Positions 19,604-27,866 of a DNA stretch of 64,000 nucleotides are shown one piece after another. The notes beneath the pieces are model-generated. The model saw only the letters and a list, made by a program, of their open reading frames with translations. It had not been told where the DNA came from and made no database searches. This DNA is from Frigidibacter oleivorans (lineage in GTDB: Bacteria > Pseudomonadota > Alphaproteobacteria > Rhodobacterales > Rhodobacteraceae), in contig NZ_RJRZ01000001.1 in the NCBI RefSeq assembly GCF_003993775.1, forward strand, positions 434,001-498,000. Direction: 5' to 3'. The stretch's first letter is position 1; every line of letters begins with the position of its first letter. The translations under genes were made by a program, and so were the position numbers.

Positions 19604-20451
19604 GGCCGGGCATCGGAGATGACGGTATTGGACAGCGTGCCCAACATGCCGATTTCGACCTCGGCCACCGCGCCTTCTCCCATGTACAGCGGGGGCTCGC
19701 GCTTGTCGCCCACGCCGCCGGGCGTTCCGGTGACGATCACGTCGCCGGGGGCCAGGGGCGTGAAGGTCGAGATATAGGCGATCAGCCGCTCGATGGGGAA
19801 GATCAGGTCGGCCAGCGTCGCCTTCTGCACGACCGCGCCGTTCAGGCGCGTCTCGATGGGCAGCTTGCGGTAGTCGCCCACCTCGTCCGGGGTCACGAGG
19901 AACGGTCCGAATGCCCCGGTTCCGGGAAAGTTCTTGCCGGGCGTGAACTGGAACGTGTGACGCTGCCAGTCGCGCACCGTCGCATCGTTGTAGCAGCTGT
20001 ATCCGGCAATATGGTCCAGCGCCCGGTTCTCGGGAATGCACCGCCCACCCGTGCCGATGACGACCGCCAGTTCACCTTCGAAGTCGAACCGGTCAGAGAT
20101 GGCGGGCTTCACCAGCGGCTGCCGGTGTCCGATCTGGCTGTCGGCAAATCGGGTGAACAGCGTCGGATGGTCCACATCGGGCCGCCCGGTTTCTTTCTTG
20201 TGGGACAGATAGTTCAGACCCACGCACAGGATCTTTCCGGGGTCCGGGATCACCGGGGCGAAGGCGAAGTCGCCCCAGTGAAGTTCGGCGCTGCGGCCGG
20301 CCGCATGGTCTGCCGCGGCCGTAACATCGCCTGCCCGGATCAGGGACCGGAGAGACCGATGCCCGCGAAATCCGGTCAGATCGACCAGCCCGCGATCGGC
20401 AACCACGCCGAACCCGGCGCCTGCCGGGCGGATAAAGCTTGCGAGTTTCAT
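19600..20451 (-). CDS. Fumarylacetoacetate hydrolase-fold protein
   Basis: A 283-residue protein with an N-terminal cap (MKLASFIRPAGAGFGVVADRGLVDL) and a FAH catalytic domain: ILCVGLNYLSHKKETGRPD, the metal-binding acidic pair in FDFEGELAVVIG, and VIVTGTPGGVGDKREPP. Family members hydrolyse acylpyruvates or hydrate or decarboxylate 2-oxo-dienoates made after meta ring cleavage. GAGGAA precedes the ATG. It lies 10 bases after the dioxygenase gene and overlaps the monooxygenase gene. In context it probably processes the ring-fission product. Confidence 0.87.
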   Translation of the reverse strand: MKLASFIRPAGAGFGVVADRGLVDLTGFRGHRSLRSLIRAGDVTAAADHAAGRSAELHWGDFAFAPVIPDPGKILCVGLNYLSHKKETGRPDVDHPTLFTRFADSQIGHRQPLVKPAISDRFDFEGELAVVIGTGGRCIPENRALDHIAGYSCYNDATVRDWQRHTFQFTPGKNFPGTGAFGPFLVTPDEVGDYRKLPIETRLNGAVVQKATLADLIFPIERLIAYISTFTPLAPGDVIVTGTPGGVGDKREPPLYMGEGAVAEVEIGMLGTLSNTVISDARP

Positions 20452-20461
20452 GCTGGTTTCC

Positions 20462-21304
20462 TCAGGACCGCAGGATGGCCTGGCCCCATTTGTTCAGCGT
20501 GCGCGGATGCTGAGGCCATTCGATGGTGTCGCGGTCGTAGATGACTTCCATTTCCGCCGAGACCTCGATCCAGTTGCCGTCCGGGTCGGTGATGAAGATG
20601 AACAAGTTGTTGCCGGGACCATGCCGCCCCGGACCCCAGCTCAACTGCACGCCCTGCGCCGCGAAGTGGTCGCACCAGTCGCGGATGTAGGTCCAGTCGC
20701 CTGCTTCATAGGAATGGTGATCCACGCCGTTCCGGTCCGGAGTGTAGAAGCAGGCGATGGTGTGGTGTTCGTGGTTCGAGGTGGTGAAGGCGGTGGCGAT
20801 GCGGCCGTCGTCATGCAGGACCGTGTCGCTCAGCTGGAACCCCAGCTTGCCGACATAGAAATCGATGAAGGCCTGAACATCCTGCGACGCATAGGTCAGG
20901 TGCTGGGTCGGCCCCTGGATCCCCGTCAGGCCCGGCGTTTCGGGCAGTGCCATCCCGAAGCAGATCAGTTGCCCGTTCGGATCCCGCACGGCAAAGGCGC
21001 CGTCCGCGAAATAGGGGCTGGGGCTCGCCAGAATTTCCAGCCCCTCATCCTCGGCCCGCTGGCGCATCATCTGCAGGCCCTGCGCATCGCGCAGGGCCAG
21101 ACCGGCATAGGCCAGCTGCTTGTCCTGCCCGGGCACGACGACCATGCGCCGCCTGGGCCCTTCGCAACGCCATTCATCGGATGCCGGATGGGACAGCGTC
21201 ATGTCCATGACCTCGGCGTAAAAGCGCGCGAGACGCTGCGGGTCAGAACTCTGAAAGGCGACGTGATGCAGGTAGGCGCCTGCATGTACGGCAGTATTGG
21301 TCAT
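20462..21304 (-). CDS. Type I extradiol ring-cleavage dioxygenase (two-domain VOC)
   Basis: A 280-residue protein with two vicinal-oxygen-chelate domains, about residues 10-118 and 133-255. The second domain has the expected iron ligands H135 (TQHLTYAS), H196 or H197 (GVDHHSYEAGD) and E247 (GNWIEVSAE), plus a histidine cluster at 178-181 near the active site. It should open a catechol ring at the bond next to the diol. GGAGGA precedes the ATG. A clear promoter and a palindrome lie just upstream. First gene of the dioxygenase-FAH-hydroxylase operon. Confidence 0.87.
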   Translation of the reverse strand: MTNTAVHAGAYLHHVAFQSSDPQRLARFYAEVMDMTLSHPASDEWRCEGPRRRMVVVPGQDKQLAYAGLALRDAQGLQMMRQRAEDEGLEILASPSPYFADGAFAVRDPNGQLICFGMALPETPGLTGIQGPTQHLTYASQDVQAFIDFYVGKLGFQLSDTVLHDDGRIATAFTTSNHEHHTIACFYTPDRNGVDHHSYEAGDWTYIRDWCDHFAAQGVQLSWGPGRHGPGNNLFIFITDPDGNWIEVSAEMEVIYDRDTIEWPQHPRTLNKWGQAILRS

Positions 21305-21329
21305 CGAGATCCTCCATGGCTCGATTTCC

Positions 21330-21385
21330 TTATAATGATAACTTTGCCGCTATATCAACAGATATGTGAGCTTCGATCACATATA
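21330..21385 (-). promoter_or_regulatory. Dioxygenase-operon promoter with upstream palindromic operator
   Basis: On the minus strand, -35 TTGATA (21353-21358) and -10 TTATAA (21330-21335) are 17 bp apart. Directly upstream of the -35 lies a perfect 8-bp inverted repeat, ATATGTGA (21363-21370) and TCACATAT (21378-21385), with a 7-bp spacer. The position suits an activator or the neighbouring IclR protein. The binding factor is inferred. Confidence 0.7.
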
Positions 21386-21393
21386 TTGGAAAT

Positions 21394-22146
21394 TCATGAG
21401 GTCCTCTCGACCTCCATCCGGACGTAGCTCTCGATCAGGGATGCGTGCGAGTGCAGGATCGTGCCGAGGCGTGCCTCGATCTCGGGCGTCAGGGTCGCGT
21501 GGCGGACGATCAGGCTGAGCGACCCGAAAAGCGCCTGCACCCCCGGGCTGATGGGCACGGCGATCCCGGCCAGGTCGGGGTCCACCTCGGCGACGGTCTT
21601 GACGATTCCGGCCTTCCGAATGGCCGACAGCGCGCTTCGCAAGGCTTCGGCCTCCCCGGGCGCATCGCCGACGGCCGCGGCAATGATCCGGTCGCGCTTG
21701 CGGGCGGGCAGGACGGACAGGACGGCCTTTGACGTCGCGCCGCGCAGGATGGGCATGGGACGGCCACGCTCATAGCTGGTCTTTGCGTCGAACCGGGGCG
21801 ATTGCGCATCCGCCACGCACATCACGGTGTCCCCGTACAGCCGGGCCAGCGCCGCACAGCACGGGATACCCGCCTGTTCGACCAGCGGCGCCAGAAACAC
21901 CGACCCGGACCGCACCAGCGGATCGCTGCGCCGCAGGTGGCGCTCGAACTCCAGAAAGATGGGGCCCAGCCGGTAGCGCGAATCTTCGGCGGCCTCCAGA
22001 AAGCCTGCCGCGACCAGTTCGCGCACGGTGCGGTAGACGTTGCTGGCCGATGTGCCCAGAGACTGGGACAGTTCCGCCACGCTCCATAGCGGAGCCCGGT
22101 CCAGAAACAGCCGGAGCAGGTTCTCGTACCGCTCAAATCCCGTCAA
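21394..22146 (-). CDS. IclR-family transcriptional regulator
   Basis: A 250-residue regulator with an N-terminal winged helix (WSVAELSQSLGTSASNVYRTVRELVAAGFLE, about residues 21-51) and a C-terminal IclR effector domain (VSVLPARKRDRI-like region, DLAGIAVPISPGVQALFGSLSL). IclR proteins commonly sense aromatic acids or pathway intermediates. The start is TTG at 22146: an in-frame TAG lies three codons upstream and no ATG is near. It sits between the decarboxylase-like gene and the dioxygenase operon on the same strand, and is the obvious local regulator. Confidence 0.88.
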   Translation of the reverse strand: MTGFERYENLLRLFLDRAPLWSVAELSQSLGTSASNVYRTVRELVAAGFLEAAEDSRYRLGPIFLEFERHLRRSDPLVRSGSVFLAPLVEQAGIPCCAALARLYGDTVMCVADAQSPRFDAKTSYERGRPMPILRGATSKAVLSVLPARKRDRIIAAAVGDAPGEAEALRSALSAIRKAGIVKTVAEVDPDLAGIAVPISPGVQALFGSLSLIVRHATLTPEIEARLGTILHSHASLIESYVRMEVERTS

Positions 22147-22211
22147 TTCCGTCTACCCCCAAGATCTCTCCCCCGTCTCTAGCACTCCGGGGATGCGGCG
22201 CGGAAGGCAGG

Positions 22212-23210
22212 TCAGATGACCACATCCTGCAGACATTCCTGCGGAAACAGATCTTCCGGGGCCAGCCGGCGGTGCGTTACGCCCTGCTCGTGGCAATAGC
22301 CGAGGAAGGCATCGATGGTCGCCCGGTTCCGCGTCAGCCCGTAGGGCCAGATTTCACCGTCTCCGAACACGACCGAGTTCAGGCGCCGCATCTCCTCGGG
22401 GCCCCAGGCAATGGGCAGGTAGGATGTGGTGATCTCATCCATCGCGCGCAGCGCGTTGCGCTTTGCCTCCTCGAAGGCGTCCATCAGGTTGCGGAGGATC
22501 CAGCGGTTCGCCTCGAACAGGTCGCGCCGCACCACCATGATGTGCATGATCGGAAAGATCCCGGTCTGCCGGAAGTACGCCTCTTCCGCCGCGCGGGGAT
22601 CGGCGAACAGACGCCGGACCGACGGATGGCCCTGCAGGTAGCTGTCCGGCGGGCGGGCAGAGATCACCGCGTCAAGATCCCCGCAGGCCAGCATGTCGCT
22701 GAGCGACCGCGCCGGCTCTGTCCGCAGTTTCACCCCGGCAGGCAGTCGCAGCGCCACCCCTTCCTTGCGGCCGGGGCTGTTCACGCCAGCCTGCACCCAG
22801 TCCACCGAGTCCAGCGGGACCTTGGCCTGATGCTGGAGATAGCCCTTGGCATAGACGGTGGCCGTCTGGGACCACTGCGGCAGGCCGATCCGTTTGCCCG
22901 CCAGATCGCCCACGTCCGCGATCCCCGATTCGCCGTTCACATAGAAGGCGCTTTGACGGAACACGCGGGAGGGGAAGACCGGAAAGGCCACGAGGTCCGG
23001 CCGGTCGCTGTTCGCCAGATGGGCGCAGTATCCGGCGAAGGAGAACTCCGCGATGTCGAACTCGCGCGATTGGGCGAAGCGCAGCCCGACGCGCTCGAAG
23101 GAATAGGACAGGATATTCAGAGCGATTCCAACCGGCTGTATCCGCCCGGCAACCAGATCGACGGTGTGGGCATAGTCGCTGATCGCCATGGTCATCTTCA
23201 AACGTGTCAT
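22212..23210 (-). CDS. 4,5-dihydroxyphthalate decarboxylase-like protein
   Basis: A 332-residue cytoplasmic protein, MTRLKMTMAISDYAHTVDLVAGRIQPVGI at its start, with no signal peptide. It has the type 2 periplasmic-binding-protein fold (GDLAGKRIGLPQWSQTATVYAKG, DMLACGDLDAVISARPP). Length, the DYAHT and REFDIAEFS motifs and the missing export signal match the family of 4,5-dihydroxyphthalate decarboxylase, which is often mislabelled as an ABC binding protein. No ABC permease is near. GGAG precedes the ATG at 23210. It is divergent from the TRAP transporter and upstream of iclR. Decarboxylation of an aromatic diol acid is the inferred role. Confidence 0.75.
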   Translation of the reverse strand: MTRLKMTMAISDYAHTVDLVAGRIQPVGIALNILSYSFERVGLRFAQSREFDIAEFSFAGYCAHLANSDRPDLVAFPVFPSRVFRQSAFYVNGESGIADVGDLAGKRIGLPQWSQTATVYAKGYLQHQAKVPLDSVDWVQAGVNSPGRKEGVALRLPAGVKLRTEPARSLSDMLACGDLDAVISARPPDSYLQGHPSVRRLFADPRAAEEAYFRQTGIFPIMHIMVVRRDLFEANRWILRNLMDAFEEAKRNALRAMDEITTSYLPIAWGPEEMRRLNSVVFGDGEIWPYGLTRNRATIDAFLGYCHEQGVTHRRLAPEDLFPQECLQDVVI

Positions 23211-23516
23211 AGGGCGCTCCTTCGGCCCCGCCTGCTCGCGGCGGATCGCGAACACACTGGCTTCATTTCTGTTATATGGCAATAGTGCCACCACAGCCGG
23301 TCCCGCGGATAGTGGGAGAAACTGGAGAGAAACACGAGTTCTATCAGAGTTTTGACGCGAAGTTTTGTCGCGACCGGGACCGAACCTGACTTCCACTCAT
23401 CAAGAATGCTGTTGACTTTATTTCCACATTTTGGAAAAATGATTGCCGACACGGAGGATGCTTGTCCACCTTGCGATGGCGCAAGAGGGGACTCGCATGT
23501 CGAGGGAGGAGATCCA
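23211..23516. promoter_or_regulatory. Divergent regulatory region between decarboxylase-like gene and TRAP operon
   Basis: This 306-base stretch has no gene and is more AT-rich than its surroundings. It contains a possible -35 TTGACT at 23412-23417 and, within the following spacer, the palindrome TTTCCA-N5-TGGAAA at 23421-23437. It also has an imperfect direct repeat TTTTGACGCGA (23350-23360) and TTTTGTCGCGA (23363-23373). A TATAAC-like -10 facing the decarboxylase gene lies around 23272-23277. The palindrome is placed as a repressor operator for dctP; IclR is the candidate. Confidence 0.6.
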
Positions 23517-24497
23517 ATGAAACAGTTTCGGACCACGGCGCTGGTGGGCATGGCGATGGCCTTCGGCGGGATCGCGCAGGCAGAAGAGGTTCTGCGCGGC
23601 GTCTCGGCCCTGCCGCCGAACAACGTCATCACGCAAAGCTTCCTGGAATATGTCGACATGGTGAACGAGGCCGGTGCCGGCGTCGTCCGCATCGAGGTGA
23701 TCGGCGGACCCGAGGCCATTCCGCCCGGCCAGCAGGATACTGCCCTGCGCAATGGCGTGATCGACATTCAGGGCGGGCCGGCCGGCTACTACGCCGGTAC
23801 CGTGCCGGAAAGCGAGGCGCTGACCGGCGCCACGGTGACCGCGGCCGAGGCGCGCGCGAACGGCGCCTTCGACATGCTGAAGGCAGCCTGGCGAGACCGG
23901 CTGGGCGCCGAGCTTCTGGCGTGGAACGGCAACGGCACGCAATACTACCTCTATCTTTCGGAGGTCCCCGAACTCGATGCCGAAGGCAATGTCGTGCTGA
24001 GCGGCAAGAAGCTGCGTTCAGCCGGAACCTATCGCGACTGGTTCGATGCCATCGGCGCCGAGAACGTGATGATGGAGCAGTCCGAGGTCTTCAGCGCGCT
24101 GGAACGCGGGGTCGTCGACGGGTTCGGCTGGATCGCCTTCGTGTCGGACGTGGGTGTGAACAGCCTGCTGAAGGCGCGGGTCGGCCCGGCGGTCTGGCAG
24201 GGGTCGCCCGTGATCATGATGAACGGCGCGCGCTATGACGCGCTGCCGGACGAGGCCAAGGCGGTGCTGCAGGATGCGGCACTCGCGCTGGAGGAAAAGA
24301 TCGCGGCCGAGATGCCCGCCCGGATGGCTTCCGAGGAAGAGCGCCTGACGGCGGACGGGATCGAGCTGATCGAACCCGCGCCGGACGCCGCCGCGCGGTA
24401 CAGCGACGTGGCCTATTCGGTGGTCTGGGACAAGCTCGCCAAGACCGCGCCGGAGTTCGAGGCAGCGATCAAGCCGCTGCTGTATCCCGCCCCGTAA
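23517..24497 (+). CDS. dctP: TRAP transporter periplasmic solute-binding protein (DctP family)
   Basis: A 326-residue exported receptor. A signal peptide (KQFRTTALVGMAMAFGGIAQA, cleavage before EEVL) is followed by a DctP fold with GNGTQYYLYLSEVPELDAEG, LSGKKLRSAGTYRDWFDAIGAE, the ALERGVVDGFGW motif and VWQGSPVIMMNGARYDALPDEAK. It binds an organic anion in the periplasm for Na+-driven import by DctQM. GGAGGAG lies just before the ATG. First gene of the plus-strand operon. The ligand is unknown, but co-location with ring-hydroxylating and ring-cleaving enzymes suggests an aromatic acid. Confidence 0.92.
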   Translation: MKQFRTTALVGMAMAFGGIAQAEEVLRGVSALPPNNVITQSFLEYVDMVNEAGAGVVRIEVIGGPEAIPPGQQDTALRNGVIDIQGGPAGYYAGTVPESEALTGATVTAAEARANGAFDMLKAAWRDRLGAELLAWNGNGTQYYLYLSEVPELDAEGNVVLSGKKLRSAGTYRDWFDAIGAENVMMEQSEVFSALERGVVDGFGWIAFVSDVGVNSLLKARVGPAVWQGSPVIMMNGARYDALPDEAKAVLQDAALALEEKIAAEMPARMASEEERLTADGIELIEPAPDAAARYSDVAYSVVWDKLAKTAPEFEAAIKPLLYPAP

Positions 24498-24517
24498 CCG
24501 CGTCCGCCAACCCCGCG

Positions 24518-24540
24518 CTGCCGTCTGCCCCGGACGGCAG
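24518..24540 (+). other. Intercistronic hairpin between dctP and dctQ
   Basis: A perfect 8-bp stem, CTGCCGTC / GACGGCAG, with a 7-base loop lies 20 bases after the dctP stop and lacks a T-run. Such hairpins often stabilise the upstream message and raise receptor over permease levels. Confidence 0.7.
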
Positions 24541-24559
24541 TGCCGCATCGGGAAGACCC

Positions 24560-25072
24560 ATGTCCGTCTCATCCATCGGCACAGCCTGGGCCGGTTTCAT
24601 CAAACTGCTCTTCCTTCTGGGGGCAACCTATCTGGGCGCGATCGTCATCGGCACACTCTGGGATGTCATCGCCCGCAACCTGTTCGTCGGGACAGCACCT
24701 GTCTGGCTCAGCACGGCCATCGACTTCGGGCTGCCCTGTTCGGCGATGCTGGCCGCGCCCTGGCTGGTGCGGACCCGCGGCCATGTCGCCATGGAACTGA
24801 TCGACGGCGCGCTGACGGCGCCCGCCCGGCGCGTGGTGATCCGGCTGACCGATCTGGCGGCCGCGGCCATCTGCCTGCTGGTGGCCGGCTACGCCGCGCT
24901 TGGCGGGCTGGCGGCCTTTCAGCGGGGCGAGGTCATCCTGCGATCCGTCGATGTTCCGCGCTGGTCGCTTTACGCCATCCTGTCGGCGGGCCTGTTCCTG
25001 TGCGCGATCGAATTCCTGCGGCATGTGGCCTTGTCCCTCGGCGGCCGGAACACGGGCAGCGTGCAATCATGA
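24560..25072 (+). CDS. dctQ: TRAP transporter small permease (DctQ family)
   Basis: A 170-residue inner-membrane protein with four hydrophobic segments: residues about 10-33 (WAGFIKLLFLLGATYLGAIV), about 50-70 (STAIDFGLPCSAMLAAPWL), about 92-113 (LTDLAAAAICLLVAGYAALG), and about 130-150 (WSLYAILSAGLFLCAIEFL). The RTRGHVAMELI and VPRWSLY motifs are typical of DctQ. Its stop overlaps the dctM ATG, so the two membrane subunits are made together. Confidence 0.9.
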   Translation: MSVSSIGTAWAGFIKLLFLLGATYLGAIVIGTLWDVIARNLFVGTAPVWLSTAIDFGLPCSAMLAAPWLVRTRGHVAMELIDGALTAPARRVVIRLTDLAAAAICLLVAGYAALGGLAAFQRGEVILRSVDVPRWSLYAILSAGLFLCAIEFLRHVALSLGGRNTGSVQS

Positions 25073-26385
25073 TGGCCTGGTATTCCAGCTTCGGCCTGAT
25101 GATCGGGCTGATCCTGACGCTGATGGCGCTGCGCGTTCCGATCGCCTTCGCCTTCCTCATCGCCAACGCGATCGGCGTCTACCTGTTCATGGGCGGCCAT
25201 TTCGGTCTCGTGCAACTGGCGGCGAATTCGTCCGAAGCCCTGATGAACTATTCACTCATGCCGATTCCGCTGTTCATCCTGATGGGAGAGTTGTTCTTCC
25301 ACACCGGGATCGCCGGCCGCGTCTTCGTGGTGGTCGACCGTCTGCTGGGCCGGGTGCGTGGCCGGCTGTCCTATGTCGCCATCGGCGGCGGCACCCTGTT
25401 CAGCGCCCTGTCCGGCTCCAGCCTCGGCAATGTGGCGATGATGGGGTCCAGCATGTATCCCGAGATGCGCAAGGCGGGCTATGCCGACACGCTGTCCATC
25501 GGCCCGATCATCGCCACCGGCGGCCTCGCCGCCATCATCCCGCCCTCGGGCCTCGCGGTCGTGCTGGGCAGCCTCGCCGGGCTGGATGTGGGACGGCTGC
25601 TTCTTGCGGGGCTGGTGCCCGGACTGCTGCTGGCGCTCGGCTATGCCGTGCTGGTGTTCGTCATCACCCGCCTGCGCCCCGATGCCGCCCCCGCCTACGA
25701 CGTTCCTACGACGAGCCTCGGCGAAAAACTGAGGCTCGTGGCGGTCAACCTGCTGCCGATGATGTTCATCATCTGTGCGCTGATGGGAACCATCATCTTC
25801 GGCATCGCCACGCCCACCGAGGCGGCTGCGTTCGGCGTGCTGTCCGTCCTGATCGTGGCCGCCTTCTTTCGCAGCCTGACGCTGGCGTCCGTGGTCAGCG
25901 CGGCGCAAAGCGCCATGAAGATCAGCGGCATGATCTTCATGATCATCCTCGCATCGACGACCTTCAGCCAGATCCTCGCCATATCCGGCGCGACGCGCGG
26001 GCTCGTGGGCTGGGTGCAGGGGATGGATGCCAGCCTGCCGGTGATCTTGCTGGCCATCGCGCTGGTGCTGCTGATCCTCGGCGCCTTTCTTGAACCGGTC
26101 GGCATCATGCTGCTGACCATTCCGATCTTCCTGCCCATGGTCCAGGCCTACGGTGTGGACCCGATCTGGATGGGCGTCTTCATCCTGATCTTCGTCGAGG
26201 TCGGGCTGGCCACCCCGCCGTTCGGGATGGCGCTGTACGTCATGCTGGGCGCGACAGAGGGAAAATCGCTTGCCGATGTGTCGCTTGCCGTCGCCCCCTA
26301 CCTGCTTTGCACGATGGCGCTGGTGCTGCTGATCACGATCTTCCCCGGGATCGTGCTCTACGTGCCGTCGCTCGTCCGCAACTGA
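25069..26385 (+). CDS. dctM: TRAP transporter large permease (DctM family)
   Basis: A 438-residue polytopic membrane protein, the ion-coupled transport subunit. It begins MMAWYSSFGLMIGLILTLMALRVPIAFAF. Family motifs include PLFILMGELFFHTGIA, GGGTLFSALSGSSLGNVAMMG, and GLAAIIPPSGLAVVLGSLAG. The start at 25069 overlaps the dctQ stop. It is followed after 22 bases by the aldehyde dehydrogenase gene, presumably in the same transcript. Confidence 0.93.
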   Translation: MMAWYSSFGLMIGLILTLMALRVPIAFAFLIANAIGVYLFMGGHFGLVQLAANSSEALMNYSLMPIPLFILMGELFFHTGIAGRVFVVVDRLLGRVRGRLSYVAIGGGTLFSALSGSSLGNVAMMGSSMYPEMRKAGYADTLSIGPIIATGGLAAIIPPSGLAVVLGSLAGLDVGRLLLAGLVPGLLLALGYAVLVFVITRLRPDAAPAYDVPTTSLGEKLRLVAVNLLPMMFIICALMGTIIFGIATPTEAAAFGVLSVLIVAAFFRSLTLASVVSAAQSAMKISGMIFMIILASTTFSQILAISGATRGLVGWVQGMDASLPVILLAIALVLLILGAFLEPVGIMLLTIPIFLPMVQAYGVDPIWMGVFILIFVEVGLATPPFGMALYVMLGATEGKSLADVSLAVAPYLLCTMALVLLITIFPGIVLYVPSLVRN

Positions 26386-26407
26386 CCGAAAGACCGAAGG
26401 ACCGACC

Positions 26408-27853
26408 ATGGGACAGATCGAAGGCCGCCTGCTGATCGACGGCGCGTTGGTGGAGAGTGAAAGCGGCCGTTGGGAGCCGTCGCTCAATCCCGCGAATGAA
26501 GAGGTGATCGGGCGGGCGGCACTCGGCTCGGCGGCCGACATGGACCGCGCCATTGACGCGGCCCGTCGCGCCTGGCCCGACTGGGCCGCACGTGATGTGG
26601 ACGAACGGGCCGAGATCCTGCGGCAGTTCGGCGATCGTCTGGCGGAACGCTTCGACGAACTGGCCCGGATCGAGGTGCTGGACAGCGGCAATACGCTGAA
26701 GCCCACCCTTCACGCCATGGACGAGACGCTGAAGACCTTGCGGTTCTACGCAGGCCTGGCGCCTGCGATGCGGGGGGAAACGATCCCGGCGTCGCACCGC
26801 AACCTGCACATGACCCTGCTGGAACCCTATGGTGTGGTGGGGCGGATCGCGGCCTACAATCATCCGGCGCTGTTTTCGGTGGCGCGGACGGCGGCGGCGC
26901 TGGCAGTCGGCAATGCCGTCGTGGTCAAACCGCCGGAAACCTCGCCCCTGTCGGCGCTCGTTCTGGGCGAGGTCGCGCGCGAGGTCCTGCCGCCCGGCGT
27001 GTTCAACATCGTCAACGGCACGGGACCCGAGGCCGGCGCGGCACTGGTCCGGCATCCCGACGTCAAGCGGCTGGCGCTGATCGGGTCGGTGCCGACGGGA
27101 CGGGCCATCCAGCGCGCGGCCGCCGAGGTTGCGGTCAAGCATGTGACGCTGGAACTGGGCGGCAAGAACCCGATGATCGTCTTTCCGGATGCCGATCCCG
27201 ACAAGGCGGCGGCCAGCGCGGTGCGCGGCATGAACTTTGCCTGGCAGGGACAGTCCTGCGGCTCGAACTCGCGGGTGCTGGTGCATCGTGACATCTATGA
27301 AGATGTGCTGCGCCGGATCTCGGACCGGGTGGCGGCGCTGCGGCTTGGCGATCCGATGGCGCCGGACACCGATATGGGTCCGATCAACAACGCCCGCAGC
27401 CATGCCCATGTGATGAGCTTTCTGGACGCAGAGCAGACCCGCGGCGCCCGTCTGATGACCGGTGGCAAGCGGCCGGCAGGGGCGGCCTTCGCCAAAGGAT
27501 ATTGGGTGGAGCCGACCGTGTACGGCGACGTGACGCCCGCGATGCGGCTTTGGCGCGAGGAGATCTTCGGCCCGGTGATGGCGGTTGCCCCCTGGGACGA
27601 CTACGGCGCGATGATCGCCGATGCCAACGACACCTCCTACGGCCTGTCGGCAGCGATCTGGACGAATGACATCACCACCGCCCTCGCCACGGCCCGACGC
27701 CTGCGGGCCGGCAGCATTTTCGTCAACGGATCGAACACCCATTTCGTGGGCATGCCATGGGGCGGGTTCAAGAACAGCGGCGTCGACCGCGAGGAAGGGA
27801 TCGAGGAGATGCGCAGCTATCTTGAAACCAAGGCGCTGAACATCCTGCTGTAG
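26408..27853 (+). CDS. NAD(P)-dependent aldehyde dehydrogenase
   Basis: A 481-residue ALDH-superfamily enzyme. Catalytic residues are in place: N151 (AYNHPALF), K174 (VVVKPPETSP), general base E249 (TLELGGKNP) and nucleophile C284 (GQSCGSNSR). It oxidises an aldehyde to the acid. With an extradiol dioxygenase nearby, a hydroxymuconic-semialdehyde or similar ring-fission aldehyde is the likely substrate. It could also be a betaine-aldehyde-like dehydrogenase. It lies 22 bases after dctM, the last gene of that run, before a GC hairpin. Confidence 0.88.
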   Translation: MGQIEGRLLIDGALVESESGRWEPSLNPANEEVIGRAALGSAADMDRAIDAARRAWPDWAARDVDERAEILRQFGDRLAERFDELARIEVLDSGNTLKPTLHAMDETLKTLRFYAGLAPAMRGETIPASHRNLHMTLLEPYGVVGRIAAYNHPALFSVARTAAALAVGNAVVVKPPETSPLSALVLGEVAREVLPPGVFNIVNGTGPEAGAALVRHPDVKRLALIGSVPTGRAIQRAAAEVAVKHVTLELGGKNPMIVFPDADPDKAAASAVRGMNFAWQGQSCGSNSRVLVHRDIYEDVLRRISDRVAALRLGDPMAPDTDMGPINNARSHAHVMSFLDAEQTRGARLMTGGKRPAGAAFAKGYWVEPTVYGDVTPAMRLWREEIFGPVMAVAPWDDYGAMIADANDTSYGLSAAIWTNDITTALATARRLRAGSIFVNGSNTHFVGMPWGGFKNSGVDREEGIEEMRSYLETKALNILL

Positions 27854-27866
27854 GCCGCCCGCAACG

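Noticed and set aside
21363-21385. CRP binding site
   Set aside because: TGTGA and TCACA are separated by 7 bases, not the 6 of the CRP/FNR consensus, so another regulator is more likely.
22212-23210. ABC transporter substrate-binding protein
   Set aside because: No signal peptide, no permease or ATPase partner, and better match to dihydroxyphthalate decarboxylase.
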